A stretch of 64,000 nucleotides of DNA from an uncultured Vampirovibrio sp. GTDB lineage: Bacteria > Cyanobacteriota > Vampirovibrionia > Gastranaerophilales > Gastranaerophilaceae. Made by a program: the position numbers and the translations under genes. Every line of letters begins with the position of its first letter. Positions within the stretch are counted from its first letter, which is position 1. Under the pieces are notes generated by a model that saw only the letters and a list, made by a program, of their open reading frames with translations, was not told the origin of the DNA and did no database searches. The stretch lies in contig CAJTLG010000002.1 of NCBI GenBank assembly GCA_910577395.1, positions 124,001-188,000 on the forward strand, read 5' to 3'. Of this stretch, positions 8,131 through 17,093 are shown one piece after another.

Positions 8131-9382
8131 AAGGCCTAATCCTTTGTACTCGTTTTTTTGAAATATTTAACAATACCCCAAACATGCATAGTGAAACAAA
8201 AAGTGAGCTGCCGCCATAGCTTATAAAGGGCAGAGGAATACCTGTTGCAGGGATAAATGAACTTGCAACGGCCATATTCATAAAAGCTTGAAACCCAACA
8301 GAAAACGCAATCCCGACAGCCAAAAGTTTACCAAACATATCGGGGCTGCGGGATGCAATAATAAAGCTCCTATGCAGGAACATTCCAAAAAGTATAATTA
8401 TAAAAAAGCAGCCTAAAAACCCGAATTCTTCGGCAATTACGGCAAATATAAAATCTGTATGCCCCTCAGGAAGCCAGGATAGCTTTTGCTTAGAATTACC
8501 GAACCCTACCCCGAAAAATCCCCCTTCAACAAACGCCACCAAAGATTGAATAATATTATAGCCGGCATTTAAAGGGTCTTTATTTGGGTCCAACCAAACA
8601 AGAAACCTCTGTTTTTGATAATCTCTGATTGTAAAGGCAATAACCGCTGCGGCACTTGCACCGGCAACAATAAGCTTTTTAAACGAACCGCCTGCCATAT
8701 AATAAAGTGCAGCAAAGGTAAAAATCAAAAGCATAATCATAGAAAGGTTCGGTTGTTTATAAATAAGCAGCAAGCTTGCCCCAAAAATCAAATATGCGGG
8801 CATTTTTTTGTCATCTAAAATTTGCGAACTCTGGCTGAAAAGAGAGGCAAACATCAAAATCACTGCAGGCTTTGCAAGCTCTGAAGGTTGAAACTGGATA
8901 GGCCCAAGCACAAGCCACCTTTTAGCCTCATTTACCGTAAGCCCGAGAGGTGTAAACTGCACTAAAAGCAGCAATATCAAAACAACTACCGGCAGCTGAT
9001 AGGTGTACACACGGAGTTTTCTGTAATCAAAATTTGCAAAAAACATTGCCCCAAAAACCCCTGCAACAAGCCATGCAAGCTGTCTTACGGTAAAAAACAC
9101 CGGGTTAACACCCTCTGCAACAGCCCTGGGGGAACCTGCGGAAAATATCGCCATTATCCCGATTACAATCAATGCCCCTATTATCCATATAAGCGTTTTA
9201 TCCGGCGGTGAAATTATATAATTCGCTAAAGGCCTTTGCCCTTCGCCTCCGCCGGTGCCTCCGGGACGGTTTCCATGCCCGCCGCCATACCCGCCGTTAT
9301 AGCCGGTGCCGTAATCACCTCCGCGCCCGCCGCGATTATAGCCGCCTGCAGGTGGTCTGCCGTCATTAAACCTTTGATACAT
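8105..9382 (-). CDS. ftsW: SEDS peptidoglycan glycosyltransferase FtsW, with Gly-rich N-terminal tail
   Basis: A 425-residue SEDS protein polymerising lipid II, presumably at the septum. About ten membrane helices carry the hallmarks KRWLVLGPIQFQPSELAKPA, a GHTDFIFAVIAEEFGF segment, and PLPFISYGGSSL. I start at ATG 9382, with AGGA four bases upstream; it overlaps the end of murD by 17 bases. An unusual feature is the cytoplasmic N terminus: about 40 residues of Gly/Arg/Tyr repeats (such as GGYNRGGRGGDYGTGYNGG) before the first helix at about residue 60. Position between murD and murG favours FtsW over RodA. Confidence 0.93.
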   Translation of the reverse strand: MYQRFNDGRPPAGGYNRGGRGGDYGTGYNGGYGGGHGNRPGGTGGGEGQRPLANYIISPPDKTLIWIIGALIVIGIMAIFSAGSPRAVAEGVNPVFFTVRQLAWLVAGVFGAMFFANFDYRKLRVYTYQLPVVVLILLLLVQFTPLGLTVNEAKRWLVLGPIQFQPSELAKPAVILMFASLFSQSSQILDDKKMPAYLIFGASLLLIYKQPNLSMIMLLIFTFAALYYMAGGSFKKLIVAGASAAAVIAFTIRDYQKQRFLVWLDPNKDPLNAGYNIIQSLVAFVEGGFFGVGFGNSKQKLSWLPEGHTDFIFAVIAEEFGFLGCFFIIILFGMFLHRSFIIASRSPDMFGKLLAVGIAFSVGFQAFMNMAVASSFIPATGIPLPFISYGGSSLFVSLCMFGVLLNISKKRVQRIRPYAKKSAYQ

Positions 9383-10751
9383 AATTCCTGAAGGCTTCTC
9401 CTCTGGTTTCGTAATTTTTAAACATATCAAAGCTTGCACAAGCTGGTGAAAACAGCACTACATCAGGTTTATCAGCCTCAGCTGCATCGATAGCCTCTTC
9501 AAGAGTTTTAGCAAAAACAATATTATTATATCCGACCCCTTTAAGTTCCGCAGCAAACCTTTCAGCAGCCTCACCTATCAAGACAGCCTTATCAATTGTT
9601 TTTTTAACAAGCGCGCAAAATTCATCCAAAGAGGTATTTTTATCTCTGCCCCCTGCAATCAAAACCGTTCTCTTGCCCTCAAATGCCCCGATAGCAACAA
9701 TTGCCGCCTCCGGGTTTGTGGCCTTGGAGTCATTATAATATGCAATACCGTTTTTCTTTATAATAAGCTCACATCTATGTTTTGGCGCTTTAAAAGATTT
9801 AATCCCCGCACAAATATCCTCATTTGAAAGCCCTGCATTTTTGGCGACGATAACGGCACACATAACATTTTGCAGATTATGCGCCCCCACAATCGGCACA
9901 TCTGATACACTTATCAGTGCCTCACCCCCGTAATATACCATATCACCTTTAATATACGCATCATCCTTACCACCTGGGGTATTTAGCCTGAAATAATGTC
10001 TGTTAGCCCCGGTCTGTATATTTCTCACCCGTTCATCATCGTAGTTTAAGATGCTATGGGCATTTTGCCACATTCTTGAAAACATCTTTGCCTTATCAAG
10101 AAAATAATTATCTATCCCCCCATGCCAGGCAATATGGTCCGGCGTAAGGTTACAAAATACTGCAATATCAGGCGCAAAGCATTTTGTGTAATGCAGCTGA
10201 TAAGAACTTGCCTCAATCACAAGAAAATCAGGCTCCTTATCAGATAAGGCAGCAATCTCCGAAACACCATATTCGCCCGGACAAAGATAATCAAGCGGCG
10301 AAACCCCTACATTCCCTGTAGCAGGTGCGGTAAATTTTTGCCTCAATATATGTGAAACAAGCATTGTCGTAGTGGTCTTGCCGTTAGTTCCGGTCACGGC
10401 AACAATCTTGGTATCAGCCGGTTTCACACGGTGCACAAGCTCAATATCCGAAAAATACGGAATTTTAAGCTCATCCAACATGCTCAAAACATGGCTATCA
10501 GGCGGTATAGAAGGACTTAATACGCAAAATTCAGCTCCTTGAATAAATTCTTTTGTATGATTGCCAAATTCAAGCTTAACTCCGCTCTTTTCAAGCAATT
10601 CAGCTTTTGAACGGTTTTCTTCACCTAACGTATTGCCGTCACTTAAAAAACATTTTGCACCCGTCCTGATTAAAAATTTAGCAGCCGCAAACCCTGTGGT
10701 AGAAAGCCCCAAAACCAAAACTTTTTTATCTTTTAAATTAGAAATTTCCAT
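9366..10751 (-). CDS. murD: UDP-MurNAc-L-Ala:D-Glu ligase
   Basis: A 461-residue Mur ligase adding D-glutamate to UDP-MurNAc-L-alanine. The three-domain architecture is seen: an N-terminal Rossmann-like part (VLVLGLSTTGFAAAKFL), the ATP loop VAVTGTNGKTTTTMLVSHIL, NLTPDHIAWHGG, and the C-terminal YYNDSKATNPEAAIVAI with LIAGGRDKNTSL. Length is normal. It follows mraY by 24 bases and overlaps ftsW, part of one minus-strand operon. Confidence 0.95.
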   Translation of the reverse strand: MEISNLKDKKVLVLGLSTTGFAAAKFLIRTGAKCFLSDGNTLGEENRSKAELLEKSGVKLEFGNHTKEFIQGAEFCVLSPSIPPDSHVLSMLDELKIPYFSDIELVHRVKPADTKIVAVTGTNGKTTTTMLVSHILRQKFTAPATGNVGVSPLDYLCPGEYGVSEIAALSDKEPDFLVIEASSYQLHYTKCFAPDIAVFCNLTPDHIAWHGGIDNYFLDKAKMFSRMWQNAHSILNYDDERVRNIQTGANRHYFRLNTPGGKDDAYIKGDMVYYGGEALISVSDVPIVGAHNLQNVMCAVIVAKNAGLSNEDICAGIKSFKAPKHRCELIIKKNGIAYYNDSKATNPEAAIVAIGAFEGKRTVLIAGGRDKNTSLDEFCALVKKTIDKAVLIGEAAERFAAELKGVGYNNIVFAKTLEEAIDAAEADKPDVVLFSPACASFDMFKNYETRGEAFRNYVSKV

Positions 10752-10775
10752 TTTCTATCCCGCCCCGCTGCAAGC

Positions 10776-11756
10776 TTAGTTTCCTGAAAGCAGCACTTTA
10801 CAAATACATACACCCCAAACGGCGATTATACCGCCAAGGGCCGAAATCATTGAAAACACCAGTACAATCTTTTTTTCCTTCCACCCGGAAAGTTCAAAAT
10901 GGTGATGAATAGGGCTCATTTTAAAAATCCTTTTACCGGTAAGTTTAAAGCTTGCCACCTGTAACATCACGGATAAGGTTTCTGCGATAAATACAATCCC
11001 GATTAAAATAAGCGAAAGCTCAAATTTGCCCATAATAGCAATCGTTGCTAAAAGCCCGCCAAGTGCCAGACTGCCCGTATCCCCCATAAATATTTTTGCA
11101 GGATGTTTATTAAACCATAAAAACCCTAAACATGCAGCAGAGGCAGCCATTGATATTATTGCAATATCCATATACCCGTTTAAATAGCAAATAACGGCAC
11201 TTGCAAAAAACGCAAAAAACGAACATCCGGCAGCAAGGCCGTCCAGTCCGTCTGTTAAATTCAATGCATTAGAAGAGCCTACTATCATAAACACCGCAAA
11301 AAACGGATAAAAATAAAATAAATCTATATTAAAATTAAAAAATGCAATTTCTGTCTGCCCCTGATACACAAGATATACAGCAGGAAGCATCGAAACCGCT
11401 ATCTGCAGGGCAAGCTTTGCCCTTGGGCTTAAGCCTTCATTTTGACAGCCTTTTATCTTTTTAATATCATCCTCAAAACCCGTAAATGTATAAAACAAAA
11501 GGGTCATAAGCACAATCAGCGCACGGGTTGATATCGCCTGCGCCATAAAAAGCGCCGCAAGAGAGCCTATAACAAGTGCAGCAACAAGGAAAACGCCGCC
11601 GGTTGTGGGTGTTTTGCTTTTTTTTGCATGTAAAACCTGCACTTCCTCTCTTATATATTGGCCGTACATTTTTTTCTTCATAAATTCAAGATAAGGAACC
11701 CCGAATAATAGCGCCAAAACCAGTGTCATCAGCGCTGCAACACTTAACATTGTCAT
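10776..11756 (-). CDS. mraY: Phospho-MurNAc-pentapeptide transferase
   Basis: A 326-residue polytopic membrane enzyme joining phospho-MurNAc-pentapeptide to undecaprenyl phosphate to form lipid I. Family signatures: KSKTPTTGGVFLVAAL near the N terminus, FTGFEDDIKKIKG with the Asp-Asp pair, NALNLTDGLDGLAAG, FMGDTGSLALGG, and the C-terminal KMSPIHHHFELSGWKEKKIV. About ten hydrophobic segments are visible. It begins three bases after the end of murF. Confidence 0.96.
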   Translation of the reverse strand: MTMLSVAALMTLVLALLFGVPYLEFMKKKMYGQYIREEVQVLHAKKSKTPTTGGVFLVAALVIGSLAALFMAQAISTRALIVLMTLLFYTFTGFEDDIKKIKGCQNEGLSPRAKLALQIAVSMLPAVYLVYQGQTEIAFFNFNIDLFYFYPFFAVFMIVGSSNALNLTDGLDGLAAGCSFFAFFASAVICYLNGYMDIAIISMAASAACLGFLWFNKHPAKIFMGDTGSLALGGLLATIAIMGKFELSLILIGIVFIAETLSVMLQVASFKLTGKRIFKMSPIHHHFELSGWKEKKIVLVFSMISALGGIIAVWGVCICKVLLSGN

Positions 11757-11759
11757 AGC

Positions 11760-13100
11760 TTACCCACCTGCATTATTTTTTAACATATCTATCACTTCTT
11801 CAAATTTCATTAACCTTGAAGCCTTTAAAAGCACCGTAGTACCGGGCTCAAGATTATTTTTAATATATTCTGCACAGTCTTTTTTAGTTTCAAAATGTTC
11901 CGATTTTAAAGAACACCCGCGGGATATAAATTTGGCTAATTCCCCTACCGTAAGGAGTTTTACATCGTTGTATCCCGATAAAAATTCCCCTATTTTTTTA
12001 TGATACGCAATCTCATCCTTGCCAAGCTCGCCCATATCCCCTAAAACCACAGCAAGCGGCGGTTTATAAACTGATAAAAATGTTTTTAGCACGGCAATCA
12101 TAGATTCAGGATTTGCATTATAACTGTCGTTTATAATGGTTAAACCGTTGATTTCAGTGATTTCCCAACGTTTTTCAATCGGCTTGTAATTCAACAAACC
12201 TTTCTTTATATTATCAACACTGACTCCTGCCCATTTTGCCGCCTCTATCACAAGCATTGCATTTTCGATATTGTACTCCCCTTCAACCGTAAGGCTGAAA
12301 CGGTCTTTTGCATAATCAAATTCTGTTTTCCCTATCTCTATCAAAATATCAGAGCAATCAGAAAGTTTTGGGAGCACCTTTTTACCCTGATAATCAAGGG
12401 TTTCATTTAAAATATCGCAGTCTTTCCCGATAAAAATGCCGTCAGGTTTTAAATTAGAGGCAATTTCACATTTTGCAACCGCTATATTTTTAAGATTACC
12501 AAGCCTTTCAACATGTGCAGAGCCGATATTTGTGATTATACCCGCATCCGGCAGAGAATAGCCTGTCAGCAACTGTATTTCACCGAGATTGCGCATGCCC
12601 ATTTCAACCACAAGGATTTCGGTATCCAAAGGCATGGAAAACATCGTTTCACAAAGCCCGATTTCATTATTATGATTGAGTTTTGACTTATGTGTTTTAA
12701 AAGTGGTTTCTAAAACAGAAGCAAGCATTTCCTTTGTGGTGGTTTTACCCGAACTGCCTGTAATTGCAATAACTTTCGGGTTAATTTTTTCCCTTATATA
12801 TCTTGCAAGGCAAAGATATGCTACAAGCGTGTTTTCAACATACAATACAAAATCGGCATTAGTATTTACTTTATATTTTTCCTGGGTAAAATAGCCCCTG
12901 GCACCGTTTTCAAGGGCTTTATCTATAAAATTATGTCCGTCAAAATTTTCCCCGCGAAGCGGCAGATAAATTATATCCGCAGCAGCATCCGGCGTTATTT
13001 TTCTGGTATCGGTAGAAATATCAAACGCCCCGTCAGTATTGGCTTTATGCAGCAATTTCGCCCCGGTAACTTTTATAATTTCATCTATATTAAATCTCAA
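11760..13100 (-). CDS. murF: UDP-MurNAc-tripeptide:D-Ala-D-Ala ligase
   Basis: A 446-residue Mur ligase adding D-Ala-D-Ala to the UDP-MurNAc tripeptide. Seen: an N-terminal domain with RGENFDGHNFIDKALENGA, the ATP loop VIAITGSSGKTTTKEMLASV, NHNNEIGLCETMF, ITNIGSAHVERLGN, and NDSYNANPESMIAVLKT. Translation starts at TTG 13100, with AGGAG seven bases upstream. It is the first gene of the murF-mraY-murD-ftsW-murG-folC run; murC, murE and the division genes of a canonical cluster are not in this window. Confidence 0.95.
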   Translation of the reverse strand: MRFNIDEIIKVTGAKLLHKANTDGAFDISTDTRKITPDAAADIIYLPLRGENFDGHNFIDKALENGARGYFTQEKYKVNTNADFVLYVENTLVAYLCLARYIREKINPKVIAITGSSGKTTTKEMLASVLETTFKTHKSKLNHNNEIGLCETMFSMPLDTEILVVEMGMRNLGEIQLLTGYSLPDAGIITNIGSAHVERLGNLKNIAVAKCEIASNLKPDGIFIGKDCDILNETLDYQGKKVLPKLSDCSDILIEIGKTEFDYAKDRFSLTVEGEYNIENAMLVIEAAKWAGVSVDNIKKGLLNYKPIEKRWEITEINGLTIINDSYNANPESMIAVLKTFLSVYKPPLAVVLGDMGELGKDEIAYHKKIGEFLSGYNDVKLLTVGELAKFISRGCSLKSEHFETKKDCAEYIKNNLEPGTTVLLKASRLMKFEEVIDMLKNNAGG

Positions 13101-13149
13101 AATTCACTCCTAAACTGCAATAAGGCAAAAACGCCTGAATTTAACCTCA

Positions 13150-13179
13150 TTGTAAACTAAACAGATTTTGATGTAAAAT
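13150..13179 (+). promoter_or_regulatory. Promoter of the DUF4127 gene, near-leaderless
   Basis: TTGTAA (13150-13155) and TAAAAT (13174-13179) are 18 bases apart. The -10 ends seven bases before ATG 13187, so transcription should begin at or next to the start codon. There is no Shine-Dalgarno. Confidence 0.55.
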
Positions 13180-13186
13180 AATTTTT

Positions 13187-14596
13187 ATGAAAAATATTGC
13201 ACTGATACCAATAGACAACAGACCGATATGTTATACACTCCCTGAGCAGATTTCAGCCATAAATAACGATTTAAAGCTCTACCTTCCGCCAAGGGAATTT
13301 TTAGGCGGATTATACGATACCGCAAATGTTTCAGGAATACTGGACTGGCTAAAAGCACTTCCCGCAGTGGATTACGTGATAGTATCACTGGATACCGTTG
13401 CCTATGGCGGCCTTGTGCCGTCAAGAAGAATTCCTGACAGCTATGATACAATAAAATCGAGGCTTGAAGAATTTAAAAAGGTTTTAAAATCAGCCGGCAA
13501 AAAGGTATTTGCCTTCTCAAGCATTATGAGAATATCCAACAACAACATAAATGAAGAGGAAAAAGAATATTGGAACCCTTGGGGTAAGCGGATTTTTGAG
13601 TATTCATACCACCAACATAAATCCCGCGCCCTAAGACAAATGAATTGTGTCATAAATACAGTCCCTGCCGATATTTTAGATGATTACATCAATACCAGAA
13701 AAAGAAATTTTGAAATTAATAAACTGTATCTGGATTGGCTTCAGGAGGGGATTTTAGATACCCTTGTATACTCAAAAGATGATACAGGCGAATACGGTCT
13801 TAACGTTGAAGAGGCTCAAACCCTTGAGTCAGAGGCAAAAGCGAGAAATTTAAATGCAATAATTAAAACGGGTGCAGATGAAATCCCCCTGGCTCTTATG
13901 GCAAGGGCTATTTCAGATAATGAGCACGTTAAAATCAAGCCTGTATTTGTTTTCGAGGGTTCAAAAGGCAAAATATCAAAGTATGAGGACATTTCAGTCG
14001 AAAATTGTGTGAAATCCCAGCTTTCCCTTGCAGGAGTAAAGATTAACACGTGCAAAAACGCTGAAATTACCATGGTTATTAACAATTTTGAATATGAACA
14101 AGGCGATTTAGTGCTTGGAGATATTGTAAATTCTCTTTCAGAAAAAATTGAATTCCCGAAAACACCCTATTTTATAGCTGATATCAACAATGCAAACGGG
14201 TCTGATAATGAATTAGTCAATATTTTGACGGATAAAAAAATAGAAATAGGCACTATACTTGGATATAGCGCGTTTAACACCTCTGCAAACACCATAGGAA
14301 GCTCTCTGTGTATTGCCTTAAATACCGCACTGGCATTGAAACACGGCACATTCAATGAAAACGCTTTTAAAAAACTTATGGCAATACGTTTTCTTGACGA
14401 TTGGGCCTATCAGGCAAACATCAGAAAATCAGTAAGGGAGAGCAATACAGACTTTAAAGAGGCCCTAAACACCAATTTAGAAAGTTTTGTACGCTTTGAA
14501 AACAAGTTAAAATCCTTTCTAGATATGGATTTTAAGGCAAAATATTCACTTCCCTGGAAAAGAAGCTTTGAAATTGAAATTTTTCTTGAAAATTAA
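13187..14596 (+). CDS. DUF4127 family protein
   Basis: A 469-residue cytosolic protein that I recognise as DUF4127 from its N terminus, IALIPIDNRPICYTLPEQI, followed by LPPREFLGG and the segment VSLDTVAYGGLVPSRRI. Other conserved-looking parts are FSSIMRISNNN, TGADEIPLALMARAI, YIADINNANGSDNEL-like (FIADINNANGSDNEL) and a C-terminal FLDDWAYQANIR. Biochemical function is not known to me. No signal peptide is present. It stands alone between murF (divergent) and dapF (same strand, with its own promoter). Confidence 0.8.
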   Translation: MKNIALIPIDNRPICYTLPEQISAINNDLKLYLPPREFLGGLYDTANVSGILDWLKALPAVDYVIVSLDTVAYGGLVPSRRIPDSYDTIKSRLEEFKKVLKSAGKKVFAFSSIMRISNNNINEEEKEYWNPWGKRIFEYSYHQHKSRALRQMNCVINTVPADILDDYINTRKRNFEINKLYLDWLQEGILDTLVYSKDDTGEYGLNVEEAQTLESEAKARNLNAIIKTGADEIPLALMARAISDNEHVKIKPVFVFEGSKGKISKYEDISVENCVKSQLSLAGVKINTCKNAEITMVINNFEYEQGDLVLGDIVNSLSEKIEFPKTPYFIADINNANGSDNELVNILTDKKIEIGTILGYSAFNTSANTIGSSLCIALNTALALKHGTFNENAFKKLMAIRFLDDWAYQANIRKSVRESNTDFKEALNTNLESFVRFENKLKSFLDMDFKAKYSLPWKRSFEIEIFLEN

Positions 14597-14598
14597 TG

Positions 14599-14627
14599 TT
14601 GATTTTTCCTGAAAATTGCAGTAAAAT
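14599..14627 (+). promoter_or_regulatory. Sigma-70 type promoter of dapF
   Basis: TTGATT (14599-14604), a 17-base spacer, and TAAAAT (14622-14627). The predicted start of transcription near 14634 leaves a leader of about 22 bases that contains GAGG seven bases before the dapF ATG. Confidence 0.7.
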
Positions 14628-14655
14628 TGGCACATATAGCTTATTTTGAGGCAAT

Positions 14656-15468
14656 ATGGATATTAAATTTGAAAAATGGCAGGGCCTTGGAAATGATTTT
14701 ATAATCCTTGAAAATGCAGATGCCACAAGCGATTTAGCCAAAATTTTATGCAACAGAAATTTTGGGATAGGGGCTGACGGGCTTTTTTCGGCAGTGAAAT
14801 TTGACCGCACCCATGGCCCTGAAAACGCAGATATAGCCTGGAAATTTTATAATTCGGACGGTTCAATTGCCCAAATGTGCGGAAACGGCATGCGCTGCTT
14901 TGCAAAATATGTATATGATAAAGGCATAATAAGAAAACAAAAATTTTCGGTGCAAACCCTTGCAGGGATTGTAATTCCGGAAATTCTTGAAACCGGAAAA
15001 GTACAGGTTGATATGGGATTACCTGTTTTTGACCCGGCAAGAATTCCGACAAAAGCTGAAAACCCGCTTGATTTCAAGGTTGAAGGCTTTAACGCTGCGG
15101 CTGTCAGTATGGGAAACCCGCACTGTGTCATATTTACAGACGATGACACAAAAAAACTGGCGCTTGAATACGGCCCCGAAATTGAAGTTTCGCCCTTTTT
15201 CCCTGAAAAAACAAATGTTGAATTTGTAAAAATAAAATCAAGAAAACAAATACAGGTTGATGTTTATGAAAGAGGCTGCGGCATTACTTTGGCCTGCGGT
15301 ACAGGCGCCTGCGCAAGTGTAGTGCTTGGGGTTAAAAAAGGCCTGCTTGATGATGAAGTTGATGTAATTTTGCCAGGCGGAGAGCTAAAAATCCAATACA
15401 CAGAAGGTTCTCACGTATATATGACTGGCGATGCCAAAAAAGTATTTTCAGGCGTTTGGTATAAATAA
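14656..15468 (+). CDS. dapF: Diaminopimelate epimerase
   Basis: A 270-residue cofactor-independent epimerase converting LL- to meso-diaminopimelate, for lysine and peptidoglycan. Both catalytic cysteines are in their motifs: MCGNGMRCFAKYVY and ACGTGACASVVLG. Other markers are GLGNDFIILE, NRNFGIGADGL, VSMGNPHCVIF and YERGCGITLACG. Length is normal. The gene has its own promoter and a GAGG ribosome binding site, and supports a meso-DAP type cell wall, in line with the mur genes upstream. Confidence 0.96.
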   Translation: MDIKFEKWQGLGNDFIILENADATSDLAKILCNRNFGIGADGLFSAVKFDRTHGPENADIAWKFYNSDGSIAQMCGNGMRCFAKYVYDKGIIRKQKFSVQTLAGIVIPEILETGKVQVDMGLPVFDPARIPTKAENPLDFKVEGFNAAAVSMGNPHCVIFTDDDTKKLALEYGPEIEVSPFFPEKTNVEFVKIKSRKQIQVDVYERGCGITLACGTGACASVVLGVKKGLLDDEVDVILPGGELKIQYTEGSHVYMTGDAKKVFSGVWYK

Positions 15469-15481
15469 CTTAATGTTTTTC

Positions 15482-15509
15482 TTGTGTATGAAAATGTTTG
15501 TGCTACTAT
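15482..15509 (+). promoter_or_regulatory. Likely promoter of rpsF-ssb-rpsR
   Basis: TTGTGT (15482-15487) and TACTAT (15504-15509) with a 16-base spacer, 35 bases before the rpsF ATG. The leader has AAGGAGAA, a strong ribosome binding site. Confidence 0.6.
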
Positions 15510-15544
15510 TTTCTTAAAACACATTTATTTTAAGGAGAATTTCA

Positions 15545-15835
15545 ATGAAAAAATATGAACTGCTCACAACAATAAAACCCAATCTGGACAATGATGAAGC
15601 AGACAAAGTAACTTCAAAAATTGAAGAAACCGTATCATCCCTTGGCGGCAGCGTTTTAGAAACCGAAAAACTCGGCAGAAAAAAACTTGCATACGATGTT
15701 CAAGGCTTTAGGGACGGCTTTATGGTAATTCAAAAAATGAACATTCCGGCTGATAAAATTGTTGAATTTAAACGCAACTTAAAATTAAACGAAAATGTTA
15801 TCAGAACAATGTTTACAGAAATTAAAAAGGCATAA
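15545..15835 (+). CDS. rpsF: 30S ribosomal protein S6
   Basis: A 96-residue S6 protein, binding S18 on the platform of the 30S subunit. The N terminus MKKYELLTTIKPNLDNDEA, the EKLGRKKLAYDVQGFRDG segment and the C-terminal KLNENVIRTMFTEI are typical, and length fits. It begins the conserved rpsF-ssb-rpsR run, with a strong AAGGAG site eight bases ahead. Confidence 0.96.
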   Translation: MKKYELLTTIKPNLDNDEADKVTSKIEETVSSLGGSVLETEKLGRKKLAYDVQGFRDGFMVIQKMNIPADKIVEFKRNLKLNENVIRTMFTEIKKA

Positions 15836-15838
15836 AAT

Positions 15839-16303
15839 ATGACCCTTGCAAAAATAACAGTATCAGGCAAAATCACAAAAAACCCCGAAAAAAGGTTTAC
15901 ACAAAATAACCTGCCCATAACAAGTTTTGTTATGGATGTAAACCCGCAGGATGAAACCCTTGTAAGGGTGCTTGCTTTGGGTAATCTGGCCGAAAGAACT
16001 GCGGACAGCCTGAAAATGGGTGACACTGTTCTTGTTGACGGCAGATTACAAACGAATACTGCAAAATCCACTAACGGCAAGGAAAGAAGAATTATTGAAA
16101 TAAACGCATCTACCGTTGAAAAAGTAACCTTTGAAAACGAAGGCTACAACAGTGGTTACGGTGTTTCCGGCGGTTCAAATTATCAAACACCCCGCCCGCA
16201 GCAGACCCCTGCGGCACCGCAAGCTAAAAGCAATGACATTGTGCAATTTGCGGTTGATGAAATTTCAGAAGATTTAATCGATGAAGATGAAATCCCGTTC
16301 TAA
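15839..16303 (+). CDS. ssb: Single-stranded DNA-binding protein
   Basis: A 154-residue SSB. An N-terminal OB fold (about 1-105) contains GKITKNPEKRFTQNNLPITS and RVLALGNLAERTADSLKMGD. A Gly/Gln/Pro linker follows, and the acidic tip DEDEIPF is the protein-interaction tail of bacterial SSBs. The OB fold is slightly divergent from the E. coli form. It lies four bases after rpsF, in the standard order S6-SSB-S18. Confidence 0.94.
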   Translation: MTLAKITVSGKITKNPEKRFTQNNLPITSFVMDVNPQDETLVRVLALGNLAERTADSLKMGDTVLVDGRLQTNTAKSTNGKERRIIEINASTVEKVTFENEGYNSGYGVSGGSNYQTPRPQQTPAAPQAKSNDIVQFAVDEISEDLIDEDEIPF

Positions 16304-16378
16304 CCTCTAAATCCTTATGGTACAGGGTTTACGGATAGACAACAAATAACGTATAAATAAAAAGAAAAGGAAAAATAT

Positions 16379-16615
16379 ATGGCAAGAGAATCATTAAAAG
16401 ACAGCAAAAAGAAAAAAAATTGTAGTTTCTGTGCAGATAAAGTGACAGCTTTAGATTATAAAGATGCTTCAAAATTAAGAAGATTTTTATCAGAAGCCGG
16501 TAAAATCCTCCCAAGGCGCATAACCGGTAACTGTGCATATCACCAGAGAATGCTTTCAAATGCTGTTAAAAGAAGTCGCGAAGCAGCTATTATCGGCTAC
16601 GTTTTTGAAAACTAA
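16379..16615 (+). CDS. rpsR: 30S ribosomal protein S18
   Basis: A 78-residue S18. The cysteine-containing NCSFCADKVTALDYKD start, the LRRFLSEAGKILPRRITG core and the CAYHQRMLSNAVKRSREAA C-terminal part are diagnostic. AAAGGAAAA stands ahead of the ATG. It closes the S6-SSB-S18 operon and is followed by a terminator at 16671-16707. Confidence 0.97.
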   Translation: MARESLKDSKKKKNCSFCADKVTALDYKDASKLRRFLSEAGKILPRRITGNCAYHQRMLSNAVKRSREAAIIGYVFEN

Positions 16616-16670
16616 ACCTTTGGTTTGTAACAAGCTGAATTAACAGCCCCAAACGACATAAAAAAGTATT

Positions 16671-16707
16671 AAATACCGCCTTAAAATTAATTATGGCGGT
16701 ATTTTTG
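16671..16707 (+). terminator. Intrinsic terminator after rpsR
   Basis: Stem AAATACCGCC (16671-16680) with GGCGGTATTT (16695-16704), then further T residues; the loop is about 14 bases. It also reads as a T-rich hairpin on the minus strand for the convergent gene at 16735. Confidence 0.85.
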
Positions 16708-16734
16708 TATTTAAATTCGATTACACTCACAAAA

Positions 16735-17007
16735 CTATTTTTTAAATGCACTTGTAATCTTTGAAAATGCTTTTGCGACAATATCTTGCGGTTTTAAACT
16801 TTGCGCAAGAGCATCGCGTACAAAAATTTCTTTTTGTTCAGCAATAGGCAGTTTTTTTATATACATATCTCTGCAGATTTTCGTGCCAAATTCATCCGCA
16901 CAGCTTGTACCGGCTTTTTTGCCAAGTTTCTCGCCAATATTATCGGCAGCACCTACAATCTTTTGCCCGACTGTATTAATTACTGCGCCTATTTTTGAAA
17001 CATTCAT
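16735..17007 (-). CDS. Small hypothetical protein, 90 residues
   Basis: A 90-residue protein starting MNVSKIGAVINTVGQKIVG with AAGGAGATTT before the ATG, so translation is likely. It has an amphipathic N-terminal helix, two cysteines around DEFGTKICRDMYIK, and a helical C terminus ending AFSKITSAFKK. No signal peptide or strong membrane segment is evident. I do not recognise a family. It lies downstream of the purine operon on the same strand, 87 bases after purN/D. Confidence 0.6.
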   Translation of the reverse strand: MNVSKIGAVINTVGQKIVGAADNIGEKLGKKAGTSCADEFGTKICRDMYIKKLPIAEQKEIFVRDALAQSLKPQDIVAKAFSKITSAFKK

Positions 17008-17093
17008 TTTAAATCTCCTTTATCTGATATACACATATAACAACAATCCAAAAAAAAAAAATTGATAAGCAGCATAAGAAATTTTACATTTTT

